From: a sulfur-oxidizing endosymbiont of Gigantopelta aegis | GTDB taxonomy: Bacteria > Pseudomonadota > Gammaproteobacteria > GRL18 | Assembly: GCF_016097415.1 (NCBI RefSeq) | Contig: NZ_JAEHGE010000001.1 | Span: 211,001 to 275,000, forward strand | DNA length: 64,000 nt | Direction of reading: 5' to 3' | In this document: piece after piece, positions 26,699-35,156 of the stretch | Layout: each line of letters starts with the position of its first letter | How positions within the stretch are numbered: the first letter of the stretch is position 1 | The notes under the pieces: model-generated | Seen by the model: the letters and a program-made list of their open reading frames with translations, nothing else | What the model was told of the DNA's origin: nothing | Database searches by the model: none | Translations under genes and position numbers: made by a program

Positions 26699-28117
26699 TC
26701 AATTCCATTCGTGATGAAAGAATTCACCCAAGGGCTTATCTATACGTTCAAAGGTATGGGCACCAAAATAATCGCGTTGGGCTTGTAGTAAGTTGGCTGG
26801 CACCGATGCCATGCGATAGCCATCATAAAAAGTAAGCGCAGCCGCAAAACCCGGTACAGGTATGCCTGATTCAATTGCCTTTGAGACTGTTTTACGCCAG
26901 CCATTTTGGGTATCACTGATGGTTTGTTGAAAAAAGTCATCCAGTAACAAGCTTTCTAATTGCGGATTGTTATTATAAGCCGCTTTAATATTATCTAAAA
27001 AGCGACTGCGAATAATACAACCACCACGCCACATCAAAGCAATACCACCATAATTCAAGTTCCATTGGTATTCTTTGGCCGCTTCACGCATCAACATATA
27101 ACCCTGTGTATAGGATATTATTTTTGAAGCATAGAGGGCTTCTTTAACAGCATTGATATAGTTATTTTTTTCATCTTCTGTATATTCAAAAGCCAGTGTC
27201 GGACCTTGCAATACTTGAGAGGCTTTGACTCGCTCTGACTTTAGAGCCGATAAGAAACGGGAAAATACTGCCTCACCGATTAGAGTTAAGGGAATTCCCA
27301 ACTCTAATGAATTAATTGCAGTCCATTTACCCGTGCCTTTTTGCCCGGCGGTATCCAGTATTTTATCGACTAATGGCTCGCCGTCCGTATCTTTAACGCG
27401 TAAAATCTCACTGGTAATTTCAATCAAATAGGAGTTCAGTTCACCCTCATTCCAACTTGTAAAAATATCCGCGATTTCATCCACACCTAAACTCATGCCT
27501 TCACGTAGAAATTGATAGGCTTCACAGATAAGCTGCATATCACCATATTCAATACCGTTATGTACCATTTTCACATAGTGACCCGCACCTTCTTCACCGA
27601 TCCAATCGCAACAGGGCTCACCATCTACTTTAGCGGTAATACTTTGGAGAATACCTTTGACTTGAGGCCAGCCATTTTTATTACCTCCGGGCATAATGGA
27701 AGGTCCATTTCGTGCACCTTCTTCACCACCAGAAATACCCGTACCTAAATAGATTATGCCTTGTTCTTCCAGTGCTTTTACCCGTCTTGTCGTGTCGGTA
27801 TAAAGTGAGTTTCCACCATCCATAATGATATCGCCGATGTCCAGATGGGGTAGCAATAGGTCAATAAAATGATCCACAACCTCACCGGCTTTGACCATTA
27901 ATAAGATACGTCGTGGTGATGACAGGCTGGCAACAAATTCTTCGATTGAATGACTACCAATAATGTTTGTTCCCTTGGCTTCACCCTTAAGAAAATCATC
28001 CACTTTGCTTGTGGTACGATTAAAGACAGCTAAGCGAAAACCGTGATCATTAATATTCAGGGCTAAATTTTGCCCCATTACTGCTAGTCCTATTAAGCCT
28101 ATATCAGCCTTTTCCAT
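26699..28117 (-). CDS. gnd: 6-phosphogluconate dehydrogenase (decarboxylating)
   Basis: This is the 472-residue long form that oxidises and decarboxylates 6-phosphogluconate to ribulose-5-phosphate. Signatures: nucleotide-binding GLAVMGQNLALNI, then IIMDGGNSLYTDT, the motif GISGGEEGARNGPSIMPGG, VKMVHNGIEYGDMQ with the catalytic Lys, and the C-terminal GYRMASVPANLLQAQRDYFGAH. It is the first gene of the pair with zwf. Confidence 0.97.
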   Translation of the reverse strand: MEKADIGLIGLAVMGQNLALNINDHGFRLAVFNRTTSKVDDFLKGEAKGTNIIGSHSIEEFVASLSSPRRILLMVKAGEVVDHFIDLLLPHLDIGDIIMDGGNSLYTDTTRRVKALEEQGIIYLGTGISGGEEGARNGPSIMPGGNKNGWPQVKGILQSITAKVDGEPCCDWIGEEGAGHYVKMVHNGIEYGDMQLICEAYQFLREGMSLGVDEIADIFTSWNEGELNSYLIEITSEILRVKDTDGEPLVDKILDTAGQKGTGKWTAINSLELGIPLTLIGEAVFSRFLSALKSERVKASQVLQGPTLAFEYTEDEKNNYINAVKEALYASKIISYTQGYMLMREAAKEYQWNLNYGGIALMWRGGCIIRSRFLDNIKAAYNNNPQLESLLLDDFFQQTISDTQNGWRKTVSKAIESGIPVPGFAAALTFYDGYRMASVPANLLQAQRDYFGAHTFERIDKPLGEFFHHEWN

Positions 28118-28240
28118 GGTAGCTCCAGTGTTGAATTTAAAAAATTCCGTTAATAGATGTTCATCTATAGTATAGAACTATTTAAGTGCATTTCTAGTGC
28201 TTTTTCAGTGATATTTAGCAATGATGTAAGCTATTTAATT

Positions 28241-28274
28241 TTGATGCGCTTCGTTCCTCAGCAGCATCCTACGA
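28241..28274. repeat. Palindromic element family D, copy 2
   Basis: Nearly the same sequence as 14591-14623 and 42853-42886 (TTGATGCGCTTCG, CCTCAGCAGC, ATCCTACGA). It lies between panD and gnd. A second partial arm, GGCATCGCATCATG, follows it directly. Confidence 0.75.
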
Positions 28275-28305
28275 GGCATCGCATCATGACAGGCAGGAAA
28301 AATGT

Positions 28306-28689
28306 TTAACTAACAGCCTGAACGGGGATCTGAGTATTGGTATGGCTAATATTATTGCCATCATCAACATAAACGAGGGTTGGTTGGTAGGTTTTCAGTT
28401 CTTCTTCATTCAAACTGGCATAGGCAGCAATGATGATTAAATCCTTGGGATTGGCCTTGTGAGCAGCAGCACCATTGATGGAAATAATGCGTGAACCAGC
28501 TTCGGCTTTAATAGCATAGGTCGAAAAACGTTCACCATTGCTAATATTGTAGATTTCGATTTGCTCGTATTCCAGAATACCTGCCGCAGTCATTAAATCC
28601 GTATCAATGGCACAGGAACCTTCATAATCAAGTTCTGAGTGAGTAACGGTGACTCGGTGTAATTTGCACTTAAGCATTGAACACTGCAT
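28306..28689 (-). CDS. panD: Aspartate 1-decarboxylase proenzyme
   Basis: This 127-residue pyruvoyl enzyme makes beta-alanine for pantothenate. The self-cleavage site is Gly24-Ser25 in DYEGSCAID, at the usual position counting from this ATG, which supports the start. Also visible is [15 protein letters not shown] and [20 protein letters not shown]. Last gene of the folK/pan group on the minus strand. Confidence 0.97.
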   Translation of the reverse strand: MQCSMLKCKLHRVTVTHSELDYEGSCAIDTDLMTAAGILEYEQIEIYNISNGERFSTYAIKAEAGSRIISINGAAAHKANPKDLIIIAAYASLNEEELKTYQPTLVYVDDGNNISHTNTQIPVQAVS

Positions 28690-28784
28690 GGTTTATCCTA
28701 GTGAGTAATCGATGAATCAAATATGAACCGTTAAAAAAGGTGGGGTATTTTACCATGATTGATTTTTTTTTCAAATCGGGGGTT

Positions 28785-29669
28785 TTATTGTTTACATACT
28801 CGTGATACTTGCAGGTTGTCGAGTAAGCGTGTCGTGCCTAGGTATGCGGTGACCAGTATGACCAGTTCTTTATCATCGTCAGTGGGTAATGCTAAATTTC
28901 TTGCTCGAATACAGAGGTAGTCGGTTTTAAAGCCTTGGGCATCTAATTGTTTGATTGCATCTTGTTCTAATTGTGAATAATCACATACTTTTAGCTTGGT
29001 GGTATTATTTTTCAATTGTGTTGCTAATGACTTTAAGGTTTTAAATAATGCTATTGCTTGTTGTTTCTGAGAATCACTCAGATAAGCATTGCGAGAACTC
29101 ATTGCCAGACCCGTGCTTTCACGCACAATGGGATGGGCAATAATTTCAATCGGTAGGCACAAGTCCTTCACTAATTTATAAATGACTTGTAATTGCTGGT
29201 AGTCCTTAGCGCCAAAAATGGCCTTGTCGGGTTGCACCATATTGAACAGCTTGGTCACGATAGTGGCTACACCGGTAAAATGTCCGGGACGAGCAGCACC
29301 TTCCAGAATATCCGCTAGTTCAGGTGGCACTATCACTTGCATTTGATCTCTGCCACCGTTTGAGGATTCCGGATAGATATCAGACACTGCCGGAGCAAAG
29401 AGAATATCACAGTCTATTTGACGCAATTGCGCAGCATCTGCATCCAGAGTACGAGGGTATTCTGCAAAATCTTCCCCCTCACCAAATTGCAGGGGGTTGA
29501 CAAAAATACTACAGACTATGATATCAGCCTGGGCACTCGCCAATTCGACCAATTGCAAATGCCCTTGATGTAAATTACCCATGGTGGGCACAAAGCCTAT
29601 GCTTTTTCCGGCACTTTTGTGCTCTGCAATAAGCTGTCTTAGTTGAGCAATATGATGGATGATTTGCAT
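28785..29669 (-). CDS. panC: Pantothenate synthetase
   Basis: This 294-residue enzyme joins pantoate to beta-alanine. It shows FVPTMGNLHQGHL with the HIGH-like motif, FVNPLQFGEGEDFAEYPRT, FGAKDYQQLQVI and the MSSRNAYLS loop. The last codons (LQVSRV) are written by a half copy of palindromic element E (28797-28811), so the natural C-terminus may have been changed by insertion. Gap to panB about 100 bases, filled by a family A element. Confidence 0.96.
   Translation of the reverse strand: MQIIHHIAQLRQLIAEHKSAGKSIGFVPTMGNLHQGHLQLVELASAQADIIVCSIFVNPLQFGEGEDFAEYPRTLDADAAQLRQIDCDILFAPAVSDIYPESSNGGRDQMQVIVPPELADILEGAARPGHFTGVATIVTKLFNMVQPDKAIFGAKDYQQLQVIYKLVKDLCLPIEIIAHPIVRESTGLAMSSRNAYLSDSQKQQAIALFKTLKSLATQLKNNTTKLKVCDYSQLEQDAIKQLDAQGFKTDYLCIRARNLALPTDDDKELVILVTAYLGTTRLLDNLQVSRVCKQ
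28797..28811. repeat. Half copy of palindromic element E
   Basis: TACTCGTGATACTTG equals one arm of the element at 8673-8751 and lies inside the 3' end of panC. Confidence 0.6.
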
Positions 29670-29703
29670 GAATATAAAATCTTTGACTGTGGTTAAAAAG
29701 CTA

Positions 29704-29761
29704 ACTAGTGCCCATCCGTCAATAGGTTTTTTTATATAAAGAACCGTAGGGTGGGCACTAA
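29704..29761. repeat. Short family A element (copy 4)
   Basis: CTAGTGCCCATCCGT, then about 28 AT-rich bases, then CCGTAGGGTGGGCACTAA. The left 55 bases match 31332-31386 almost exactly; the long inner part of that copy is absent and the ends pair as TAGTGCCCA/TGGGCACTA. Confidence 0.8.
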
Positions 29762-29771
29762 CTAAAAAAAT

Positions 29772-30569
29772 CTAATTAAAACTATGTTCTGCACTGGGAA
29801 ATTGCCCATTTTTTACTTGTTCAACATAGGCTTTAAAAGCATCTTGAATGGAATTACTGTCATTTAAGAAATTTTTCACAAAGCTTGCGGGAGTTCCCTG
29901 AGTCAAGCCCAGCATGTCATAACTGACTAGGACTTGGGCATCACAAGCAGCACCAGCACCGATGCCAATGACGGGGATTTGTACGCTGGCGGTAATTTGT
30001 GCCGCTAATTCAGCCGGTACACATTCTAATAATAAAATATCCGTACCTGCCTGCTCTAAAGCAATAGCATCTTTGAGTATTTGTTCGGCTTCTTCTGGAG
30101 TACGTCCCTGAATTCGATAACCACCCATTTTATAAACTGATTGAGGCAATAAGCCCAGATGAGAACAAACCGCGATGCCACGATTTGCCATAAACTCGAT
30201 GCTGGCTAATAACGTTGCACCACCTTCAATCTTAACGATATGCGCACCACCCTCACTGATCAGGCGGGCAGAATTGCTATAAGTTTGTTTTTTGGTGACA
30301 TCAGCGGCAAAAGGCAAGTCAGACATAATCAATGACTTGTAGCACACTCTGGAGACATTGGCGGTATGGTAGACCATCTCATCCATAGTGACCGATAAGG
30401 TACTCGCCTGACCCTTAACAACCATGCCTAAGGAATCACCCACGAGAATCACTTCAACACCGGCATTTTCCTGAGCCATGGCAAAACTCGCATCATAAGC
30501 TGTTAGACAGGTAAATTTTTCACCTGCTTGCTTCATTTTTTTCAGTGTCGTTGTGGTTATTTTATTCAT
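29772..30569 (-). CDS. panB: Ketopantoate hydroxymethyltransferase
   Basis: This 265-residue TIM-barrel enzyme makes ketopantoate from alpha-ketoisovalerate. Signatures: FTCLTAYDASFA, VGDSLGMVVKGQASTL, DLPFAADVTK, VKIEGGA, HLGLLPQS and VIGIGAGAACDAQVLV. Together with panC and panD it gives the whole branch to pantothenate in one place. Confidence 0.97.
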   Translation of the reverse strand: MNKITTTTLKKMKQAGEKFTCLTAYDASFAMAQENAGVEVILVGDSLGMVVKGQASTLSVTMDEMVYHTANVSRVCYKSLIMSDLPFAADVTKKQTYSNSARLISEGGAHIVKIEGGATLLASIEFMANRGIAVCSHLGLLPQSVYKMGGYRIQGRTPEEAEQILKDAIALEQAGTDILLLECVPAELAAQITASVQIPVIGIGAGAACDAQVLVSYDMLGLTQGTPASFVKNFLNDSNSIQDAFKAYVEQVKNGQFPSAEHSFN

Positions 30570-30615
30570 ATTATTACAATGTTTCAGTCTCTATTTAGGC
30601 ACAGATCAAACCTTG

Positions 30616-30719
30616 TTTACACTTCAGATGTAGGATGTGGTGAGGAACGAACCGCATCAATGGTTTTAAATGTACGTCTTTGATGCGGTTCGTTCCTCAC
30701 CACATCCTACCAGTGTAAA
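30616..30719. repeat. REPIN-like element, family B, copy 1
   Basis: Two arms of about 40 bases (TTTACACTT, ATGTAGGATGTGGTGAGG, AACGAACCGCATCAA and their complement) form a near-perfect 104-base palindrome. Each half is a GTAG-headed REP-like unit that can fold on itself. A second copy at 45421-45707 has been split by another element. Confidence 0.9.
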
Positions 30720-30793
30720 GACAAATGCCTCGCTGCGCCCTGAAAGAAGTGCCCTTGGGGTGTATCTCCAAGTATTAGGGGTATATATTTACT

Positions 30794-31297
30794 CTAAATC
30801 CGCTCTAAACCTGCCCAACTTGTCTGTTTGGCTAAATCAGCTAAATGACCCAATGCTGGAATTTCAATATCAATACTCTGCTCAATGGCTATTTCAAACA
30901 AGGGGTGTATGACAAAATTACGCTGCTTGATTTGCGAGTGAGGAATCATCAGGTTCTCTGCCTGTACTATTTCTTCACCACGCTCACCAGCCAGTAAAAT
31001 ATCCAGGTCCAGTGTTCTAGCGCCCCATTTTTCCAGGCGTTTGCGCCCTTGTCTGGCTTCCAATTCATGTAATTGTTGCAATAATTGTTGTGGGTTTAAA
31101 TCACTGTCAATCAAGACCACCGCATTAATATAGTCATTTTGCCTCGGTGTATCAGGCAAGGTCAACGCCCGGCTTTGATAAAACGATGACTGACTGACAA
31201 TCACCATGACACCCGTATTGGCCATATTGCTCAAAGCGGTTCGTAGTTGCTCCACTGGCTTATCTAAATTACTGCCTAAACCGATGTAATAATTCAT
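30794..31297 (-). CDS. folK: HPPK, folate pyrophosphokinase
   Basis: This 167-residue enzyme transfers pyrophosphate to hydroxymethyl-dihydropterin in folate synthesis. It shows YIGLGSNLDKPVEQL, the FYQSRAL segment, DYINAVVLID, RWGxRxLDLD-like EKWGARTLDLDILLAG, and IPHSQIKQRNFVIHPL. It lies between pcnB and panB, separated from each by palindromic elements. Confidence 0.96.
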   Translation of the reverse strand: MNYYIGLGSNLDKPVEQLRTALSNMANTGVMVIVSQSSFYQSRALTLPDTPRQNDYINAVVLIDSDLNPQQLLQQLHELEARQGRKRLEKWGARTLDLDILLAGERGEEIVQAENLMIPHSQIKQRNFVIHPLFEIAIEQSIDIEIPALGHLADLAKQTSWAGLERI

Positions 31298-31331
31298 AAC
31301 TGATTAACTACTTTGCTTAATTATTTTGCTT

Positions 31332-31507
31332 AACTAGTGCCCATCCGTAAATAGGTTTTTTATATAAAGAACCGTAGGGTGGGCATGGCTTTATCTGCCC
31401 ACGCTGACTCAAGCGCTTATTATGTACACTTTCAGCGTGGGCACAAAAAGCGTGCCCACCCTACGGTCAAAATTATCAAATAATCCTAGAATAAACGGAT
31501 GGACACT
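31332..31507. repeat. REPIN-like element, family A, copy 3, with outer inverted ends
   Basis: Outer 15-bp ends CTAGTGCCCATCCGT and ACGGATGGACACTAG (one mismatch) enclose 176 bases. Inside, CGTAGGGTGGGCATGGC and GCGTGCCCACCCTACG form the core found in copies 1 and 2. It looks like a core element within a larger miniature inverted-repeat element. Confidence 0.85.
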
Positions 31508-31518
31508 AGCTATTTTAC

Positions 31519-32865
31519 TTAGCTATTTTTGCTTAAAACAGGCGTACGGCGACGCTTGCGCCGTTTTGATTTCTTTTGCCCCTTCACTAAAGCATCACAC
31601 ATCGCTTCCTGTTCGGATTGGTTTTTCGTTTGGATATCCGTCCACCAGGTACACAATGACGCTAATTCAGTTTCACCCACCTTATTTCTTAGCAATAGGA
31701 AATCATAACCGGCGCGAAAACGCTTATTGGTCAAGGTACGCATCGCACGCTTTCGCGTGGGATGTTGCAATTGTGACTGCATGTGCCAGATTTCCCGTAT
31801 CATTAAACTAAAACGCTTGGGAATTGAGGTATAAGCCTGCTGACGAGTAAGCACTTCACGGCTGGCACTGATTAAAGCTTCAATCTCATGCTCACCACGC
31901 TCTATAAAGCGATTTTTGTATTCATGCATGGGATACCAGAGCAATACCGCAAGAAAAAAGGCTGGATTGACTGATTTACCCGAAGCAATACGTTCATCAG
32001 TATTTCTTAAGGCCTGTTCAACAATTTTAAGTGTCTTCTCATCCTCTTGTGAGCCGATGATGGATGTTTCCGTCATCGGAAACAACAGCTCAAATAACTG
32101 GTATTCTCTGAGTAACTGAAAACATCTTAGGCCATAGCCACCCTGAAACAATTTAATGGTTTCATCAAATAAACGTGCGACCGGAATATCTTCTAGTAAA
32201 TGCCCTAATTCAAAAATCTGGTTGTTAGTTTCTTGCTCCATCTGAAAATCTAATTTAGCAGCAAAGCGCACAGCTCGCAGCATTCTAACGGGATCTTCAC
32301 GATAGCGCGTTTCAGCATCACCGATCATACGCAAAATTTTATTGTTTAAATCCTCCATACCACCTGTAAAATCAACAATCGAGTCATCACGAATATTGTA
32401 GTACAAGGCATTAATGGAAAAATCACGCCGCAGGGCATCTTCTTCCAGACTGCCAAACACATTGTCACGAATAATGCGGCCTTCTTTGTTTTGATCCGCA
32501 TGACTAGGGCTTTTGCCTTCGTGCGGGCCTCTAAACGTCGCCACTTCAATGACATCACGACCATAGAGAATATGCGCCAAACGAAAGCGACGACCGATTA
32601 AGCGGCAATTGCGAAACAAGCGTTTCACCTCATCCGGATGGGCATCAGTGGCGACATCAAAATCTTTGGGCTTTTTCCCCAGTAGTAAATCTCTTACTCC
32701 CCCACCCACAAGATATGCCTGATAGCCCGCGTCTTTTAGACGATAGAGCACCTTTAAGGCATTAGCACTGATGGCATCCCTGGAAACTCCATGCTCTTGA
32801 CTGGAGATAATCTGCTTTTTTATTTTTATTTTCATTCCTGATTTTCCATTGGAAAAAACAATCAT
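31519..32865 (-). CDS. pcnB: Poly(A) polymerase I
   Basis: This nucleotidyltransferase of about 448 residues adds poly(A) tails to RNA and promotes decay. Signatures: AYLVGGGVRDLLLG, KPKDFDVATDAHP with the metal-binding Asp pair, RLIGRRFRLAHI, RRDFSINALYYN and EDPVRMLRAVRFAAKL. The C-terminus is strongly basic (KGQKKSKRRKRRRTPV). The start is uncertain: TTG at 32880, ATG at 32865 or ATG at 32835 are all in frame; I give the middle one. It heads the pcnB-folK-panBCD series. Confidence 0.94.
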   Translation of the reverse strand: MIVFSNGKSGMKIKIKKQIISSQEHGVSRDAISANALKVLYRLKDAGYQAYLVGGGVRDLLLGKKPKDFDVATDAHPDEVKRLFRNCRLIGRRFRLAHILYGRDVIEVATFRGPHEGKSPSHADQNKEGRIIRDNVFGSLEEDALRRDFSINALYYNIRDDSIVDFTGGMEDLNNKILRMIGDAETRYREDPVRMLRAVRFAAKLDFQMEQETNNQIFELGHLLEDIPVARLFDETIKLFQGGYGLRCFQLLREYQLFELLFPMTETSIIGSQEDEKTLKIVEQALRNTDERIASGKSVNPAFFLAVLLWYPMHEYKNRFIERGEHEIEALISASREVLTRQQAYTSIPKRFSLMIREIWHMQSQLQHPTRKRAMRTLTNKRFRAGYDFLLLRNKVGETELASLCTWWTDIQTKNQSEQEAMCDALVKGQKKSKRRKRRRTPVLSKNS

Positions 32866-33005
32866 CCTGAAACTTATCAACTCATAATAATGAGTTATAT
32901 TACGTTTTTATTATGTTTTTTATTAGTTTGTTATTGAATTTATTATTGTTATTATCAAATTAAGCAATATTTAGTCTCTGTTTTAACATATACAGCTATA
33001 AACGC

Positions 33006-33629
33006 TCAATAATAAAGTTCTTCGGAGCTACTTTCACCGTATTTTATATTATTGATAATTTCATGCAGCTTTAAACTCAGATCATAACGACTACAAAAAT
33101 AATTCGTTGCTAACACGGGTCCATAAGCTGTAAATCCTGAGTTCTGCAGGGGTTTCCATCGGGGGCGTTCCCTAGGCAAAAACACCTTCTTACCGCTTTT
33201 ATCAAGCGCACCATAGGCGTAACTCTTTAAGTGTTGATCCGTGCAGCGCAGGCCATCATAAACCACATTGTCGGCACCACTTTTGGAACGAATCACCAAA
33301 CTATAACGAACCACTCTATCATGACCAATAACGATACTACTTTCATCAATAAAATATTGATAACTTTGATGTGTGGGGGGAGCATCAATAGGCAATAAGT
33401 TTTTTTCTAACGGGTATTGCGGTAAATTCGATGCATCCTCTTTCCAGACAAAATCTTCTACCCCTTCATTGTCCAGATTTTCATCAAAATGAGCGTCCCA
33501 ATTGTCCCACACATCAGCACTCGTTCCCGTGCTAATACCCGCACTAAAGATAAGTAAAACAAGGCAAGCCAATCGCTTTGCCTTTAAAGCTTTTCTCTCA
33601 ACACCTAATATTTTAACAGCCTTATTCAT
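33006..33629 (-). CDS. CNP1-like exported protein
   Basis: This 207-residue protein begins with a basic stretch and a hydrophobic core (RLACLVLLIFSAGIS) and a probable cleavage near TSA, so it should be periplasmic or membrane anchored. The mature part has the CNP1-like pattern: VVRYSLVIRSKSGADNVVYDG, LRCTDQHLKSYAYG, then RPRWKPLQNSG. Function of the family is unknown. It lies alone between pcnB and xseB, divergent from xseB. Confidence 0.8.
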   Translation of the reverse strand: MNKAVKILGVERKALKAKRLACLVLLIFSAGISTGTSADVWDNWDAHFDENLDNEGVEDFVWKEDASNLPQYPLEKNLLPIDAPPTHQSYQYFIDESSIVIGHDRVVRYSLVIRSKSGADNVVYDGLRCTDQHLKSYAYGALDKSGKKVFLPRERPRWKPLQNSGFTAYGPVLATNYFCSRYDLSLKLHEIINNIKYGESSSEELYY

Positions 33630-33834
33630 TCATAAATCTCAAATATATTCAATTATAGTAAGGTCTACCTAGAGTACACGCACCTAGTTTTATACACATT
33701 CAGCGCAGCTTAACATTCTATTTCACTAAAAAGCTTTACCATCTGCTAGCGCAATATTACAATTATGCTCAAATTTAGAGCGATTATAGCATTGAACGCA
33801 CCGGAAACACTGAATAAGCCAAACTATATGATAA

Positions 33835-34137
33835 AAAAAGTCAGTACTAGCAAACAAACAAGCAAGCAATAGCCGAAAAAAAGCAGACCAATCATTCAAT
33901 TTTGAAGCCTCACTCAATGAGCTGGAGAAACTGGTTGATGCCTTAGAAAACGGTGATTTAAGTCTGGAGCAATCCCTACAGGATTTTGAACGCGGCATTC
34001 ATCTGACCCGTGCCTGTCAAAGCGCCTTAACGGATGCCCAGCAAAAAGTACAAATTTTATTGGAGCAAGATCAATCCAGCTCGCTTGAAGATTATATTTC
34101 TCCCAGCACTTTGCCTTCTCAACCAGATAAAGCATAG
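33835..34137 (+). CDS. xseB: Exodeoxyribonuclease VII small subunit with no ordinary start codon
   Basis: The frame reads [19 protein letters not shown], then [20 protein letters not shown], then [20 protein letters not shown] and ILLEQ, the whole XseB family pattern. It is intact to the TAG at 34135. The frame opens at 33835 after a TAA, but no ATG, GTG or TTG precedes the conserved part; the first possible unusual start is a CTG at 33922, which is too late. An ATG at 33829 would join this frame if the A7 run at 33833-33839 had one more base. The gene is directly followed by ispA, the usual order xseB-ispA-dxs. Confidence 0.8.
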   Translation, partial: KKSVLANKQASNSRKKADQSFNFEASLNELEKLVDALENGDLSLEQSLQDFERGIHLTRACQSALTDAQQKVQILLEQDQSSSLEDYISPSTLPSQPDKA

Positions 34138-34149
34138 GATAGTCAGCCC

Positions 34150-35034
34150 GTGCAGCTAAAACAATTAACTCAAGACTATCAACAGCGTGTTGATCAGGCG
34201 CTTGAAACAATTCTTCAAAACAGTTCAAATATTGCCCCTGAACTACATCAGGCCATGCATTATAGTGTTTTTAATGGTGGCAAGCGTGTGCGTCCCTTAT
34301 TAGTCTACCTGACTGGAATGGCATTAAACATTGCACCAGAAAAACAAGATGCCGCCGCCTGTGCCGTGGAATTAATTCACTGCTACTCTCTGGTGCATGA
34401 TGATATGCCCGCCATGGACGATGATGATTTACGCCGAGGCAAGCCCACCTGCCATAAACAGTTTTCCGAAGCCACCGCATTACTCACCGGTGATGCCCTG
34501 CAAACACTGGCTTTTGAAGTGCTGGGAAAAAATACGCAGATTGATGCTGAGCAAATCGTAGCCACTATAAACGCCCTGGCTCATGCCAGTGGCGCTGCGG
34601 GCATGGCTGCTGGTCAGGCCATTGATTTAGCGGCGACCGGACAACAACTATCACTGCAACAACTAAAACTCATGCATGAACACAAAACCGGGGCATTAAT
34701 TCATGCCAGTGTCAAAATGGGGGCTTTATGCGCACCAGAAACAAGCGCAACTGAATTGGCTGCGCTGGAACAATATGCTAACAATATTGGCCTATCATTT
34801 CAGATCAAAGATGACATTCTGGACATTGAATCCGACACCGAAACATTGGGCAAACAACAAGGGGCTGATATTAGTCTCAACAAGGCCACCTATCCAGCCT
34901 TATTAGGTTTGGCTGGTGCCAAAGAAATGGCACAGCAATGCCATCAAAATGCATTGGATAGCCTCAATATTTTTGACCAAAAGGCCGATCCACTACGCTG
35001 GCTGTCAAAATATATAATTACCCGTGATCACTAA
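34150..35034 (+). CDS. ispA: Farnesyl diphosphate synthase (geranyltranstransferase)
   Basis: This 294-residue prenyl transferase has the first Asp-rich motif in LVHDDMPAMDDDDLRRGKPT and the second in IKDDILDIESDTE. GGKRVRPLL and GDALQTLAFE are also visible. It makes C15 diphosphate for quinone and undecaprenyl side chains. The start is a GTG 12 bases after the xseB stop, with AGGAT upstream. It is followed by dxs. Confidence 0.96.
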   Translation: MQLKQLTQDYQQRVDQALETILQNSSNIAPELHQAMHYSVFNGGKRVRPLLVYLTGMALNIAPEKQDAAACAVELIHCYSLVHDDMPAMDDDDLRRGKPTCHKQFSEATALLTGDALQTLAFEVLGKNTQIDAEQIVATINALAHASGAAGMAAGQAIDLAATGQQLSLQQLKLMHEHKTGALIHASVKMGALCAPETSATELAALEQYANNIGLSFQIKDDILDIESDTETLGKQQGADISLNKATYPALLGLAGAKEMAQQCHQNALDSLNIFDQKADPLRWLSKYIITRDH

Positions 35035-35156
35035 TTTAAGGTATAATCCCAAGTTGACCTGAAGCGCTTGCAGTAAAAACACTCTTTTAGACCGCTTTTT
35101 ATTCAGCTTTTTTGTTCCGTTTTGTAATTGCACTCTCATGATGATACCCCAATAAT

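Noticed and set aside
33726-33998. 90-codon minus-strand frame over the start of xseB
   Set aside because: It covers the conserved xseB coding region in antisense and has no recognisable domain.
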